The notes beneath the pieces were generated by a model. That model made no database searches. It was given only the letters and a program-made list of their open reading frames with translations, and had not been told where the DNA came from. 64,000 bases of DNA, taken from Streptomyces sp. SCL15-4. Lineage in GTDB: Bacteria > Actinomycetota > Actinomycetes > Streptomycetales > Streptomycetaceae. A program made the position numbers and the translations under genes. The stretch lies in NCBI RefSeq assembly GCF_033366695.1, contig NZ_JAOBTQ010000001.1:5642001-5706000 (forward strand), in the 5' to 3' direction. Within the stretch, counting starts at the first letter, position 1, and every line of letters starts with the position of its first letter. This document shows positions 41,249-50,215 of the stretch, piece after piece.

Positions 41249-43221
41249 TGCAGGGCCTCCTCGCTCTCCGCGGACGTCGGCTCCACCGCCGGGTGGTGGC
41301 AGGCGGCCGCATGGGTGGGGGTGCCGGTGAGCACGGGGGCGGTGGTGTGGCACACCTCGGTGGCCAGCGGGCAGCGGTCGGCGAACCGGCAGCCCGCCGG
41401 GAAGCCGGCCGGGGCCGGGACGATGCCCTTGATCTGCGTCATCCGCTCCTCGGCCGACTCCAGCGACAGCACGCTGCCCAGCAGGCCGCGCGTGTAGTGG
41501 TGGGCCGGCGCCGCCACCAGGTCGGCGGTCACCCCGGTCTCCACGATCCGCCCGCCGTACATCACCGCCACCCGGTCGGTGACGTCCGCGACCAGCGCCA
41601 GGTCGTGCGAGACCAGGACCAGCGCGAAACCCAGCTCCTCGCGCAGCCGCAGCAGCAGCTCCATGACCTGCGCCTGCACCGTGACGTCCAGGGCGGTGGT
41701 CGGCTCGTCGGCGACGATCAGCCGCGGCTCGCGGGAGAGCGCCATGGCGATCAGCACGCGCTGGCGCTGCCCGCCGGACAGCTCGTGCGGATAGCTGCGC
41801 AGGGTCCGCTCCGGGTCCAGCCCGACCAGCGACAGCAGCTCCGCGGGGCCGCGGCGGCCGCCGCGCCGGACGAGCTGCCGGAGCTGGGCGCGGATGGTCA
41901 TGGCCGGGTTCAGCGAGGACAGGGCGTCCTGGTAGACCATGGCCATCTCGTGGCCGAGCAGCCGCCGCCGTGCCCGCACCGGCTCGGTGAGCAGGTCCCG
42001 CTGCCGGAACCGCACCTGCCCGCCGATCCGGGCGCCGCGGGGCTGGAGCCCCATGACGGTGAGCGCGGTCAGCGACTTGCCGCAGCCCGACTCGCCCACC
42101 AGGCCCAGCACCTCCCCGGGATACACCTCGAAGCTGACCCCGGCCACGATGTCCACACCCCGGTGCCGGTCCGGGAAGCCGATGGCGAGGTTCTCCACGG
42201 CGAGCACCGGCTGCCCGCTCCGGTCGGGCAGCGGCCGGGCCCGGGAACGCAGCCGCCGGGCGGCCTCGGCCAGACCGGGCAGCGGCAGGACACCGCCGGT
42301 GCCGGGCTCGGGCGCCTGGAGCCGGTCGGCGGGCGCGCGCACCTGCCTCGGGGCGGGCGCGGCCCAGGCGTCCGACACGCCCTCGGAGAGGACGTTCAGC
42401 GCCAGCACGGTGAGCAGGATCAGCAGCCCGGGGAAGACGGTCGCCCACCAGCCGCCGGTCAGCACCATGTTCCGGCCGTCGGCGATGACACTGCCCCAGG
42501 ACGGGTCCGGGGGCCTGACGCCGGCGCCGATGAAGGAGAGGGACGCCTCGAAGACGATGGCCTCGGCGACCTGGACCGTGCAGAACACCAGGACCGGTGC
42601 GGCGCAGTTGACGGCCACGTGCCGCAGCACGATGTGCGGAGTGCGGGCGCCGATGACCCGCTCGGCGGTGACGTAGTCCTCGCCGTACTGGTCCAGCACG
42701 TTCGCCCGGACCACCCGCGCCACCGGCGGCGTGAACAGGAACGCGATGGCGCAGATCAGCACGCCGATGCCGCCGCCGAACACGGCCACCAGCACGGCGG
42801 CGAGCGCGATGCCGGGGAACGCCATCACCACGTCCAGACAGCGCATCAGCGTCTCGTCCACGGCCTTGCGGGAGGTGGCGGCCACGGCCCCGAGCAGGGC
42901 CCCGGCCACCAGCGCCAGCGCGGTCGCGCCCAGTCCGATGGCCAGCGACCAGCGGGCGCCGTACATCAGCCGGCTCAGGATGTCCCGGCCCAGGCTGTCC
43001 TGTCCCATCCAGTGCGCGGCGGACGGCGCTCCCGTGCCGCCGGCCGGGTCCTGCTGGTCCAGCGGATCGTCGGGCGCCAGGACCGGCGCGAGGACGGCGA
43101 CCAGGACGACCACGGCCAGGAGGCAGAAGGCGGCCTTCGACGGCAGCGGCAGCCGGCGCCATCCGCGCAGCCGGAGGCCGGGCCGGGACAGCCGCTCGGT
43201 GAGCGTCGCGCGCGTGACCAT
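41245..43221 (-). CDS. Fused ABC permease-ATPase (DppC-DppD type)
   Basis: A 658-residue fusion. Residues about 1-290 are a DppC-like permease: an N-terminal helix, the [20 protein letters not shown] start signature, the EAA-type loop around [20 protein letters not shown], and about six helices. A proline/alanine-rich linker (about 295-345) leads to an ATPase domain with [43 protein letters not shown] and the [14 protein letters not shown] extension. Both halves look complete and there is no frameshift at the join. It starts with an ATG sharing one base with the upstream permease stop. Confidence 0.9.
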   Translation of the reverse strand: MVTRATLTERLSRPGLRLRGWRRLPLPSKAAFCLLAVVVLVAVLAPVLAPDDPLDQQDPAGGTGAPSAAHWMGQDSLGRDILSRLMYGARWSLAIGLGATALALVAGALLGAVAATSRKAVDETLMRCLDVVMAFPGIALAAVLVAVFGGGIGVLICAIAFLFTPPVARVVRANVLDQYGEDYVTAERVIGARTPHIVLRHVAVNCAAPVLVFCTVQVAEAIVFEASLSFIGAGVRPPDPSWGSVIADGRNMVLTGGWWATVFPGLLILLTVLALNVLSEGVSDAWAAPAPRQVRAPADRLQAPEPGTGGVLPLPGLAEAARRLRSRARPLPDRSGQPVLAVENLAIGFPDRHRGVDIVAGVSFEVYPGEVLGLVGESGCGKSLTALTVMGLQPRGARIGGQVRFRQRDLLTEPVRARRRLLGHEMAMVYQDALSSLNPAMTIRAQLRQLVRRGGRRGPAELLSLVGLDPERTLRSYPHELSGGQRQRVLIAMALSREPRLIVADEPTTALDVTVQAQVMELLLRLREELGFALVLVSHDLALVADVTDRVAVMYGGRIVETGVTADLVAAPAHHYTRGLLGSVLSLESAEERMTQIKGIVPAPAGFPAGCRFADRCPLATEVCHTTAPVLTGTPTHAAACHHPAVEPTSAESEEALQ

Positions 43222-44177
43222 CAGCCCGCCCTCAGTCGTGGGTTGACCAGCAGATACAGGATGTCGATGACGAGGTTGACGACGACGAACCCGGTCGCGG
43301 TGGTCAGCACGACGCCCTGCACCACCGCCGGGTCGCCGTTCTGCACCGCGTCGATCATCAGCTTGCCCATGCCGGGCAGCGAGAAGATCGTCTCGATGAC
43401 GACGGCGCCGCCGAGCAGATAGCCGACCCGCAGCCCGAGCACGGTGAGCGGGTTGACCAGCGCGTTGCGCAGCACGTTCCGGCCGACGACCACGCGCGGC
43501 GGCAGCCCGCTGCCGATCGCCGTCCGTACGTAGTCCTTGTCCAGCTCCTCCACCACCGAGGTCCGCACGATCCGGGTGAGCTGGGCGGCCACCGGCAGGG
43601 ACAGGGCGACGGCGGGCAGCGCCATGGTCCGCAGCCAGCCGGTGACCGAGTCGCCCGGGTTGACGTAGCCGCCGGTCGGGAACCAGCCCCGGTCCACGGC
43701 GAGGTACTGGATCATCAGCAGCGCCAGCCAGAAGCCGGGCGCGGCGACCCCGATCAGCGAGACGACCCGGATGAGCTGGTCCGGCAGCCGGTCCCGGTAC
43801 ACCGCCGCCGTCACCCCGCCCGCCAGCGCCAAGGCGACGGCCAGGGCGAGGCCGAGGAAGGTCAGCTGGAGGGTGAGCGGCAGGGCGGTGGTGACCTGCT
43901 CGGCCACGGGGGCGCGGGTGAGGGCGCTGGTGCCGAGGTCGCCGTGGAGGAGGTCGCCGACGAAGTGGACGTAGCGCACGGGCAGCGGGTCCAGCAGCCC
44001 GTTGCGCTCCCGGAAGTCGTGCAGCTGCCGCGGGCTGGGGTTGGCGCCCTGGAAGAACGCGGACGCCGGGTCGACGTCCGAGAACCGCATCACCAGGAAC
44101 ACGAACAGCACGATGCCGAGCAGCAGCGGCACCAGCAGGACGACCCGGCGGAGCAGGATGCGTACGACCGTGGTCAT
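43221..44177 (-). CDS. Peptide-type ABC transporter permease (DppB-like)
   Basis: A 318-residue permease beginning with the typical MTTVVRILLRRVVLLVPLLL helix and carrying GDLGTSALTRAPVAEQVTTALP after it. The EAA loop is VRTAIGSGLPPRVVVGRNVLRNALVN, and there are six predicted membrane segments. It sits four bases after the binding protein gene and overlaps the fusion gene by one base, so all are one operon. Confidence 0.9.
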   Translation of the reverse strand: MTTVVRILLRRVVLLVPLLLGIVLFVFLVMRFSDVDPASAFFQGANPSPRQLHDFRERNGLLDPLPVRYVHFVGDLLHGDLGTSALTRAPVAEQVTTALPLTLQLTFLGLALAVALALAGGVTAAVYRDRLPDQLIRVVSLIGVAAPGFWLALLMIQYLAVDRGWFPTGGYVNPGDSVTGWLRTMALPAVALSLPVAAQLTRIVRTSVVEELDKDYVRTAIGSGLPPRVVVGRNVLRNALVNPLTVLGLRVGYLLGGAVVIETIFSLPGMGKLMIDAVQNGDPAVVQGVVLTTATGFVVVNLVIDILYLLVNPRLRAG

Positions 44178-44181
44178 GCCG

Positions 44182-45804
44182 TCAGATCCAGCGGGCCCGG
44201 AGGAGGTTGACGCCCGGATAGGGCTGGGGCCTTATCCCGGACAGTTCGCGCGGGTCCCAGGCGGTCATCAGCTCGTTGTGGACGACCGGGTACAGGACGG
44301 CCTGTTCGGCGACGACGTCGATGTAGTCCTGGACCATCGCCTTCTTCCTCGCGGGGTCCGGCTCCCGGGTCGCCCGGTCCATGTCCTTGAAGAGCCGCCG
44401 GGCGGCCGGGTCGTCGGCCCACCGCGTGTACCGCATCCACAGGTTCCCGGGGCCGTAGTTGTAGTGCATGACCAGGTCGGCGTCGAGCCCGAACTGATTG
44501 GGGTTGGAGGCCGCCGCGACCACCTGGTAGTCCTGCTTCTGGTCCATCTTGGTGAACACGGCCGTGGTCTCCTGCGGCGCCAGGGTGGTGCGCACGCCGA
44601 CGGCGTCCCAGCAGGCCTTGATGGTCGGCAGGCAGTCCACGATCCAGCTGACGTTGACGGCCATGATCTCGACCCGCAGACCCGTCACCCCGGCGGCCCT
44701 CAGCAGCGCCTTCGCCTTGCCGGGGTCGTAGTCGTAGACGGTTTTGGCCCGCCGGTAGCTCGGATTGCCCTCGTTGAGGAACGAGGACGCGGGCCTGCCG
44801 TGCCCCTTCAGGGCGACCCGCACCATCTTCTCGCTGTCGATGGCGTAGTGCAGGGCCTGGCGCACCCGGACGTCGTCGAAGGGCTTGTGCCGGGTGTTGA
44901 ACATCAGGAACAGGTTGTTCATCCCGGCGCCGCCGGCCACCTTCAGCCCGCCCTGTTCCAGGCGGGGGATGTTGGCGTAGGGGATGTTGTCGGCGATCTG
45001 CGCGCCGGCTCCGGTCCCGGAGATCCGCGCGACGCGGGAGGACGCGTCCACGATGGTCAGCCAGTTCATCCTCCGGAAGACGGGCTTGCGCGGGCCGTTG
45101 TAGGCGGCGAACGCCTCGAAGGTGGTGTTCGACTTCGGGTGGTGCGCGGTCTGCCGGTACGGCCCCGAGCCCACGGCCAGTCCCTTGATCGCGTCGTCCC
45201 AGGCGCCGGGCCGGGAGTAGACGTGCGCGGGCATGATCTTGGCGAGGGTGAGCCGGGCGAGCCCGTCGGGGAACGGGAACCTGAGCTTCAGCTCGACGGT
45301 CCGCTCGCCGGTCTTGCGGACGGAGTCCAGCCAGGAGGCGAAGAACCCCTTGGCCAGCGTCTGGGTCTTCGGGTCCAGGATCCGGTCGTAGACGAACACC
45401 ACGTCGTCGGCGGTGACGGGCTTGCCGTCGTGGAAGGTGGCACCGGCGCGGAGCGTGAACCGCCAGGTGGTGGCGTTCGGGTCGGCGGGGAGCGCGGTGG
45501 CGAGGGCGGGGTACGGCGCCCGGGTGATCGGGTCGGTGTCCAGCAGTCCCTCGTAGATGTGATTGTTGGCGGCCATCGCGAACGCGGAGGCGGTCTGGGT
45601 CGGGTCCCAGCTGCCGTCGTTGCCGTAGCCGATGACGGCGGTCAGCGTCCGGTCCTTGCCGCCGCCCCCGCCGCCCGTGTCGTTGGTCGACTCCGGCCCG
45701 GCGGAACACCCCGCCAGCACCGCGCCCGCGCCCACCGCTCCGGCACCCAGGAGAAACGCCCGGCGGCGCGGTGCCGGTACGTCGGGAATCACGTCGTCGC
45801 GCAC
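44182..45804 (-). CDS. Family-5 ABC transporter substrate-binding lipoprotein
   Basis: A 540-residue binding protein. The N-terminus has a twin-arginine-like signal (PRRRAFLLGAGAVGAGAVLAGC) ending in the lipobox Cys, then a glycine-rich linker. SBP_bac_5 marks include FTLRAGATFHDGKPVTADDV and QALHYAIDSEKMVRVAL. Ligands of this family are peptides, nickel, or in some bacteria sialic acid; here the sialidase and NanA-like lyase nearby make a sugar acid possible. GTG start with GGAGG upstream. First gene of the operon. Confidence 0.88.
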   Translation of the reverse strand: MRDDVIPDVPAPRRRAFLLGAGAVGAGAVLAGCSAGPESTNDTGGGGGGKDRTLTAVIGYGNDGSWDPTQTASAFAMAANNHIYEGLLDTDPITRAPYPALATALPADPNATTWRFTLRAGATFHDGKPVTADDVVFVYDRILDPKTQTLAKGFFASWLDSVRKTGERTVELKLRFPFPDGLARLTLAKIMPAHVYSRPGAWDDAIKGLAVGSGPYRQTAHHPKSNTTFEAFAAYNGPRKPVFRRMNWLTIVDASSRVARISGTGAGAQIADNIPYANIPRLEQGGLKVAGGAGMNNLFLMFNTRHKPFDDVRVRQALHYAIDSEKMVRVALKGHGRPASSFLNEGNPSYRRAKTVYDYDPGKAKALLRAAGVTGLRVEIMAVNVSWIVDCLPTIKACWDAVGVRTTLAPQETTAVFTKMDQKQDYQVVAAASNPNQFGLDADLVMHYNYGPGNLWMRYTRWADDPAARRLFKDMDRATREPDPARKKAMVQDYIDVVAEQAVLYPVVHNELMTAWDPRELSGIRPQPYPGVNLLRARWI

Positions 45805-45820
45805 GGGTCCTCCATCAGGT

Positions 45821-45852
45821 CGATGAACCGATGAACCGATGAGTCGATGAGG
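45821..45852. repeat. 8-bp tandem repeat in the binding-protein leader
   Basis: Four tandem units: CGATGAAC, CGATGAAC, CGATGAGT, CGATGAGG, lying 17 bp upstream of the binding-protein start codon. A nearly pure purine tract (plus strand, about 45848-45893) follows, so the transcript of the operon would have a long pyrimidine-rich leader. Confidence 0.75.
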
Positions 45853-45895
45853 AAGAGGAGGAGTGGAGGGGGAAGTGGTGGGAGGAGGGGGATAC

Positions 45896-45916
45896 GACGT
45901 CCAACGTCCTACGTCC
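45896..45916. promoter_or_regulatory. Three tandem ACGTCC units upstream of the ABC operon
   Basis: GACGTCC, AACGTCC and TACGTCC follow one another with no gap, 92 bp before the binding-protein start. Tandem 7-bp units near a promoter could be activator half-sites. The rest of the 45917-46267 gap has a 9-bp hairpin (46047-46067) and an inverted repeat before the next gene but no convincing ORF. Confidence 0.4.
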
Positions 45917-46046
45917 GCTCGGTAGCGCGACGATAAGAGGGGCCGTGGGGGCGGTCAAGACAGCGCACACGAATGGGGGTAGCCCCGGCGCGGGCGCCGC
46001 CCTTCGCCAAGTCGCCGGGCCGCGCCGTGTATTGGCGAGGGGGTGC

Positions 46047-46067
46047 GGAGCCGGGCGACCCGGCTCC
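46047..46067. terminator. Short GC hairpin in the 45.8-46.3 kb gap
   Basis: A 9-bp stem, GGAGCCGGG / CCCGGCTCC, with a CGA loop. It is upstream of both flanking genes, so it is not an ordinary end-of-gene terminator; it could block read-through or be a structural relic. Confidence 0.4.
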
Positions 46068-46221
46068 ACCTGGGTGAATCGCGGGTTTTCCGCGTGGCGT
46101 CCGAGCCCCCGGCCAAAGGCCCCCCGCACCGGCCGCCGGGAAGCGGTGGCCGTGGTCAAACCCCTTCGGCGGCCGTGCGCCCGAGGGCGCGGACGCCTTC
46201 CGGGTGGAAAAGCGGAGCGTC

Positions 46222-46241
46222 ACGCTTGATGTACAAAGCGT
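46222..46241. promoter_or_regulatory. Inverted repeat before the small-gene pair
   Basis: ACGCTT, eight bases, AAGCGT: perfect 6-bp arms in a short AT-richer patch 27 bp before the GTG at 46268. It may be an operator or part of the promoter. Confidence 0.4.
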
Positions 46242-46267
46242 AAACTCGGAACAGGAAGGGGAGCTAA

Positions 46268-46468
46268 GTGAGCGGCATCGAAGAGGCGGAGGAGGCGTTG
46301 AGGGAATTGCGGTCGGCTCTCGAAAAGGCCGGGGTCGTACTCCCGTCGCTGGGGCTCGATCCGGTGAGTCTCGTGCGGGAGGTGCCCTGTCCGCTGGTGG
46401 ACCTCGGGCGGTGTTCGGTCCGGACCGCGCGCCTGCTGGCGGCGGCCCTGGCGGGGGAGGAGCGGTGA
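46268..46468 (+). CDS. Small conserved hypothetical protein
   Basis: A 66-residue protein I do not recognise by name. It starts MSGIEEAEEALRELRSALEK, a likely amphipathic or coiled helix, and ends in a second alanine/leucine-rich helix (SVRTARLLAAALAGEER). GTG start with GGGGAG eight bases upstream. Its stop overlaps the next start by four bases, so the two are translated together. Coding character is supported by wobble GC and the coupling. Confidence 0.65.
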   Translation: MSGIEEAEEALRELRSALEKAGVVLPSLGLDPVSLVREVPCPLVDLGRCSVRTARLLAAALAGEER

Positions 46469-46680
46469 AGCCCGTCATCGGCAGTCACGTGGTGGACACC
46501 CGCACCGGCAAGGTCGGCGTCGTGATGGGCCACGAGGGCCCGTACGTGCAGGTGAGACCGTACGGCGGTGGGCGCGAGTGGGACGCCGAGCCGGGAGCGC
46601 TGCGCTGCGCCACCCCGGCCGAGCGGCTCAGCGCGGCGACCGCCTACGCCAATGCCCGCAGCCGCGGGGAGGTGCTCTAG
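46465..46680 (+). CDS. Small hypothetical protein, beta-barrel-like
   Basis: A 71-residue protein of unknown function. The pattern IGSHVVDTRTGKVGVVMGHE followed by YVQVRPYGGGREWDAEP looks like a small SH3- or PRC-barrel-like fold (alternating strands, GxVG turn); this is inference. The GTG start, with GGAGGAG before it, overlaps the previous stop. It ends 31 bp before recO. Confidence 0.65.
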   Translation: MKPVIGSHVVDTRTGKVGVVMGHEGPYVQVRPYGGGREWDAEPGALRCATPAERLSAATAYANARSRGEVL

Positions 46681-46711
46681 CCGGCCCCGCGCATGGGCGA
46701 GAATGGGGGGC

Positions 46712-47458
46712 ATGAGTCTGTTCCGCGACGACGGCATCGTGCTGCGCACCCAGAAGCTGGGTGAGGCGGACCGGATCATCACGTTGCTCACGCGCGGGCA
46801 CGGACGGGTGCGCGCCGTGGCCCGGGGGGTACGGCGCACGAAGTCGAAGTTCGGGGCCCGGCTGGAGCCGTTCTCCCATGTGGACGTGCAGTTCTTCGCC
46901 CGGGGGAGCGAGCTGGTCGGGCGCGGCCTGCCGCTGTGCACGCAGAGCGAGACGATCGCCCCGTACGGCGGCGGGATCGTCACGGACTACGCCCGGTACA
47001 CCGCCGGGACGGCCATGCTGGAGACCGCCGAGCGGTTCACCGACCACGAGGGCGAGCCGGCCGTGCAGCAGTACCTGCTGCTCGTCGGGGCGCTGCGGAC
47101 GCTCGCCCGGGGCGAGCACGCCCCGCACCTCGTCCTCGACGCCTTTCTGCTGCGGTCCCTGGCCGTGAACGGCTACGCGCCCAGCTTCGGCGACTGCGCG
47201 AAATGCGGCATGCCGGGACCGAACCGGTTCTTCTCCGTGGCCTCCGGCGGCTCGGTGTGCGCCGACTGCCGGGTGCCCGGCAGCGTCGTGCCGTCCCCGC
47301 AGACCCTCGTCCTGCTCGGGGCGCTGCTTACGGGAGACTGGGAGACGGCGGACGCCTGCGAGCCGCGGTACGTCCGCGAGGGCAGCGGGCTGGTGTCCGC
47401 CTACCTGCACTGGCACCTGGAGCGCGGGCTGCGCTCCCTGCGCTACGTAGAGAAGTAA
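46712..47458 (+). CDS. recO: DNA repair protein RecO
   Basis: A 248-residue recombination mediator that loads RecA at gaps with RecR. The N-terminal OB fold starts [20 protein letters not shown] and has [23 protein letters not shown]; the C-terminal helical domain carries a zinc motif with CAKCGMPGP and [11 protein letters not shown] at 46712; the open frame upstream overlaps the small gene and is not RecO-like. Conserved neighbour of uppS. Confidence 0.94.
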   Translation: MSLFRDDGIVLRTQKLGEADRIITLLTRGHGRVRAVARGVRRTKSKFGARLEPFSHVDVQFFARGSELVGRGLPLCTQSETIAPYGGGIVTDYARYTAGTAMLETAERFTDHEGEPAVQQYLLLVGALRTLARGEHAPHLVLDAFLLRSLAVNGYAPSFGDCAKCGMPGPNRFFSVASGGSVCADCRVPGSVVPSPQTLVLLGALLTGDWETADACEPRYVREGSGLVSAYLHWHLERGLRSLRYVEK

Positions 47459-47489
47459 GCACGGCTACGGTCGAGGAGACGAGAAGCAC

Positions 47490-48338
47490 ATGGTCGTACG
47501 CGGGATCCTGGGGCGCCAGCGGCGCGAGTACACGGCGCCGGAGCCGCATCCGTCCGGTGCGCGCGCGCCCAAGCTCCCCGGTGAGCTGGTGCCGAACCAC
47601 GTCGCGATCGTCATGGACGGCAACGGACGGTGGGCCAAGGAACGCGGCCTGCCGCGCACCGAGGGCCACAAGGTCGGTGCCGAACGGGTGCTGGACGTCC
47701 TCCAGGGCTCGATCGAGGTCGGTGTGCGCAACATCTCCCTGTACGCCTTCTCCACCGAGAACTGGAAGCGCTCGCCCGACGAGGTCCGCTTCCTGATGAA
47801 CTTCAACCGCGACTTCATCCGCAAGACCCGCGACCAGCTCGACGCCCTCGGCATCCGGGTGCGCTGGGTGGGCCGGATGCCCAAGCTGTGGAAGTCGGTC
47901 GCCAAGGAGCTCCAGATCGCCCAGGAGCAGACCAAGGGCAACGACCTGCTCACTCTGTACTTCTGCATGAACTACGGCGGCCGGGCCGAGATCGCCGACG
48001 CGGCGCAGGCGATCGCCGAGGACGTGAAGGCGGGCCGGCTCGACCCGTCGAAGGTGACCGAGAAGACCATCCAGAAGTACCTGTACTACCCGGACATGCC
48101 GGACGTGGACCTGTTCCTGCGGCCGAGCGGCGAGCAGCGCACCTCCAACTACCTGCTCTGGCAGAGCGCGTACGCCGAGATGGTCTTCCAGGACGTGCTG
48201 TGGCCCGACTTCGACCGCCGTGACCTGTGGCGGGCCTGCCTGGAGTTCGCCTCCCGGGACCGGCGCTTCGGCGGAGCCGTACCGAACGAGGAACTGCTCG
48301 CCATGGAAGCCGCCATGAAGGGCGATTCCACCTCGTAG
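47490..48338 (+). CDS. uppS: Isoprenyl transferase (cis-prenyl diphosphate synthase)
   Basis: A 282-residue cis-prenyltransferase making the polyprenyl diphosphate carrier for cell-wall precursors. The pyrophosphate-binding motif [19 protein letters not shown] and the terminal [19 protein letters not shown] are diagnostic, with [11 protein letters not shown] between. The first 45 residues are an extension common in actinobacterial members. Product chain length is not readable from sequence. ATG start, 31 bp after recO. Confidence 0.94.
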   Translation: MVVRGILGRQRREYTAPEPHPSGARAPKLPGELVPNHVAIVMDGNGRWAKERGLPRTEGHKVGAERVLDVLQGSIEVGVRNISLYAFSTENWKRSPDEVRFLMNFNRDFIRKTRDQLDALGIRVRWVGRMPKLWKSVAKELQIAQEQTKGNDLLTLYFCMNYGGRAEIADAAQAIAEDVKAGRLDPSKVTEKTIQKYLYYPDMPDVDLFLRPSGEQRTSNYLLWQSAYAEMVFQDVLWPDFDRRDLWRACLEFASRDRRFGGAVPNEELLAMEAAMKGDSTS

Positions 48339-48376
48339 CCACCGGCGGTTCACCCGGGCCGCCGAGGATGCGGATC

Positions 48377-49702
48377 ATGAGACGTCTCGCCCCTGTCCTC
48401 GCCCTCGGCGCCCTGCTGCTCACCGCTCTGCCCGCGCACGCGGCCGAGGCCCCCGCGCACCGCGAGAGCTACGGCACGAAGGCGCCGTACGCGCCGCGGC
48501 AGAGCCCGCGCGCCTACCAGCGGCCCCCGGCCGGTTTCACGCCCGTCTTCACCGAGAACGTCTCCCGGCACGGCTCCCGCGCCGCGAGCGACGGCGCGGA
48601 CGCCGATCTGGTCCTCGCGCTGTGGGACCGGGCCGAGGCCGAGGGGCAACTGACCGGCAAGGGCGAGGAGTTCGGGCCGGTCGTGCGCGGCCTGCGGGCC
48701 GCCATGGCGAAGACCGGCTACGGCAGCCTCAGCGGGCGCGGCCGGCAGGAGATGGCGGACACCGCCGTACGCCTGGAGCGGCGGCTGCCGGCCCTCTTCC
48801 GGCGCATCGCCGACGACGGGGAGAAGATCGATGTCGTCAGCTCCGGGCAGGGCCGGGCCGTGGCCAGCGGCACCGCGTTCACCAACGCCCTCGCCGACGC
48901 CGAGCCCGCGCTGAAGCCGCTGATCGGACCGGTGCGCACCGACAAGGACCTGCTGTACTTCCACAAGGCCGCGGGCGGCGCCGCCTACCGCGACTACATC
49001 GAGAACGACCAGCGCCTGAAGGACACCCTGGGCGGCATCACCGCAGGGCCGAGGACCCGCGAGGCCGCGCACGGCATCCTGCGGAAGATCTTCAAGGAGC
49101 CCTTCGTCGCGCGCGTCGACGACCAGGTGGCCGCGGCCCGGGCCGTCTACGAGCTGTACGCCATCGCCCCCGCCATGAGCGAGGAGAGCCCGGACGGCGG
49201 GGGCTGGGGCATGGAGCGGTTCGTCTCCCGGTCGGACGCGGCCTGGTTCGGCTATCTGTCCGACGCCGAGGACTTCTACGAGAAGGGGCCCGGGTTCGCC
49301 GGCAGCGACATCACCTACAAGATGGCGGACGTCCTGCTCGACGACTTCTTCCGGCAGGTCGAGGCCAAGCGGGCCGGCACCAGCGATCTCGGGGCCGAAC
49401 TGCGGTTCAGCCACGCGGAGGAGATCATTCCGCTGGCCGCGCTGATGGGACTGCCGGGCAGTACGGAGCCGGCGGAGCCGGGAGAGGCGTACACGTACGC
49501 GGACAATCCCTGGCGGGGCGCGGACGTGTCGCCGCTGGGAGCGAACATCCAGTGGGACGTCTTCGCCAAGGGCGACCGGTACCTGGTCCGGATGCTCTAC
49601 AACGAGAAGGAGACGCCGTTCAAGGCGGGATGCCGTCCGGTCGCCGAGGGCAGCGCGTTCTACGACCTGGACGAGCTGGAGCGCTGCTTCGGACGGGGCT
49701 GA
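48377..49702 (+). CDS. Secreted histidine-type (acid/inositol polyphosphate) phosphatase
   Basis: A 441-residue branch-2 histidine phosphatase. A signal peptide ends at LPAHA-AEAP. The catalytic motif is VSRHGSRAA (RHGxR), and the C-terminal proton donor would lie around ELRFSHAEEIIPLAAL (H-A-E in place of HD). Relatives include multiple inositol polyphosphate phosphatases and phytases. ATG at 48377 has GAGG nine bases upstream; an ATG at 48368 is in frame. It is 38 bp after uppS but likely separately regulated. Confidence 0.82.
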   Translation: MRRLAPVLALGALLLTALPAHAAEAPAHRESYGTKAPYAPRQSPRAYQRPPAGFTPVFTENVSRHGSRAASDGADADLVLALWDRAEAEGQLTGKGEEFGPVVRGLRAAMAKTGYGSLSGRGRQEMADTAVRLERRLPALFRRIADDGEKIDVVSSGQGRAVASGTAFTNALADAEPALKPLIGPVRTDKDLLYFHKAAGGAAYRDYIENDQRLKDTLGGITAGPRTREAAHGILRKIFKEPFVARVDDQVAAARAVYELYAIAPAMSEESPDGGGWGMERFVSRSDAAWFGYLSDAEDFYEKGPGFAGSDITYKMADVLLDDFFRQVEAKRAGTSDLGAELRFSHAEEIIPLAALMGLPGSTEPAEPGEAYTYADNPWRGADVSPLGANIQWDVFAKGDRYLVRMLYNEKETPFKAGCRPVAEGSAFYDLDELERCFGRG

Positions 49703-49708
49703 GCCGGG

Positions 49709-49739
49709 GCCGTCCGCGCCCCGCGGGGGCGCGGACGGC
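49709..49739. terminator. Convergent terminator hairpin
   Basis: A 14-bp perfect stem, GCCGTCCGCGCCCC / GGGGCGCGGACGGC, with a 3-nt loop fills the gap between the phosphatase and zur stops. Confidence 0.85.
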
Positions 49740-50153
49740 TCAGGCCGTCGCCGCGCAGTCCGCGCAGGTACCGAAGATCTCGACCGTGTGGGCCACGTTG
49801 ACGTAGCCGTGCTCCGCGGCGATCGCCTCCGCCCACTTCTCGACGGCCGGGCCCTCCACCTCCACCGCCTTGCCGCAGGCGCGGCAGACCAGGTGGTGGT
49901 GGTGTTCGCCGCTGGAGCAGCGGCGGTAGACGGACTCGCCGTCGGACGTGCGCAGGACGTCGACCTCGCCGGCCTCGGCGAGGGACTGGAGGGTGCGGTA
50001 GACCGTGGTCAGGCCGACGGAGTCGCCCTTGTGCTTGAGCATGTCGTGCAGTTCCTGCGCGCTGCGGAACTCGTCGACCTCGTCCAGGGCCGCCGCCACG
50101 GCTGCACGCTGGCGGGTCGCGCGACCCTTCACGGGCGGTCCAGCGGTCGTCAC
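49740..50153 (-). CDS. zur: Zinc uptake regulator Zur (Fur family)
   Basis: A 137-residue Fur-family repressor. The winged helix has FRSAQELHDMLKHKGDSVGL and LTTVYRTLQSLAEAGEVDVL, the dimer/metal domain has SGEHHHHLVCRACGKAVEV, and the structural zinc Cys pair is FGTCADCAA at the C-terminus. Placement at the end of znuACB identifies it as Zur. The GTG start has GGAGG five bases upstream. It probably represses the operon by the two boxes before znuA. Confidence 0.93.
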   Translation of the reverse strand: MTTAGPPVKGRATRQRAAVAAALDEVDEFRSAQELHDMLKHKGDSVGLTTVYRTLQSLAEAGEVDVLRTSDGESVYRRCSSGEHHHHLVCRACGKAVEVEGPAVEKWAEAIAAEHGYVNVAHTVEIFGTCADCAATA

Positions 50154-50215
50154 CGTTGCCTCCTTCGATGGCTCGCTTCTGCCCGGGCCATTGTGCCAGC
50201 CCGGGCCGGCAGCGG

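Noticed and set aside
37009..45804. A mobile island carrying the sialidase and ABC genes
   Set aside because: No integrase, tRNA junction, insertion sequence or composition change is visible; codon use equals the neighbours.
45821..45916. Tandem short units read as a CRISPR array
   Set aside because: Units are 7-8 bp with no spacers and there are no cas genes.
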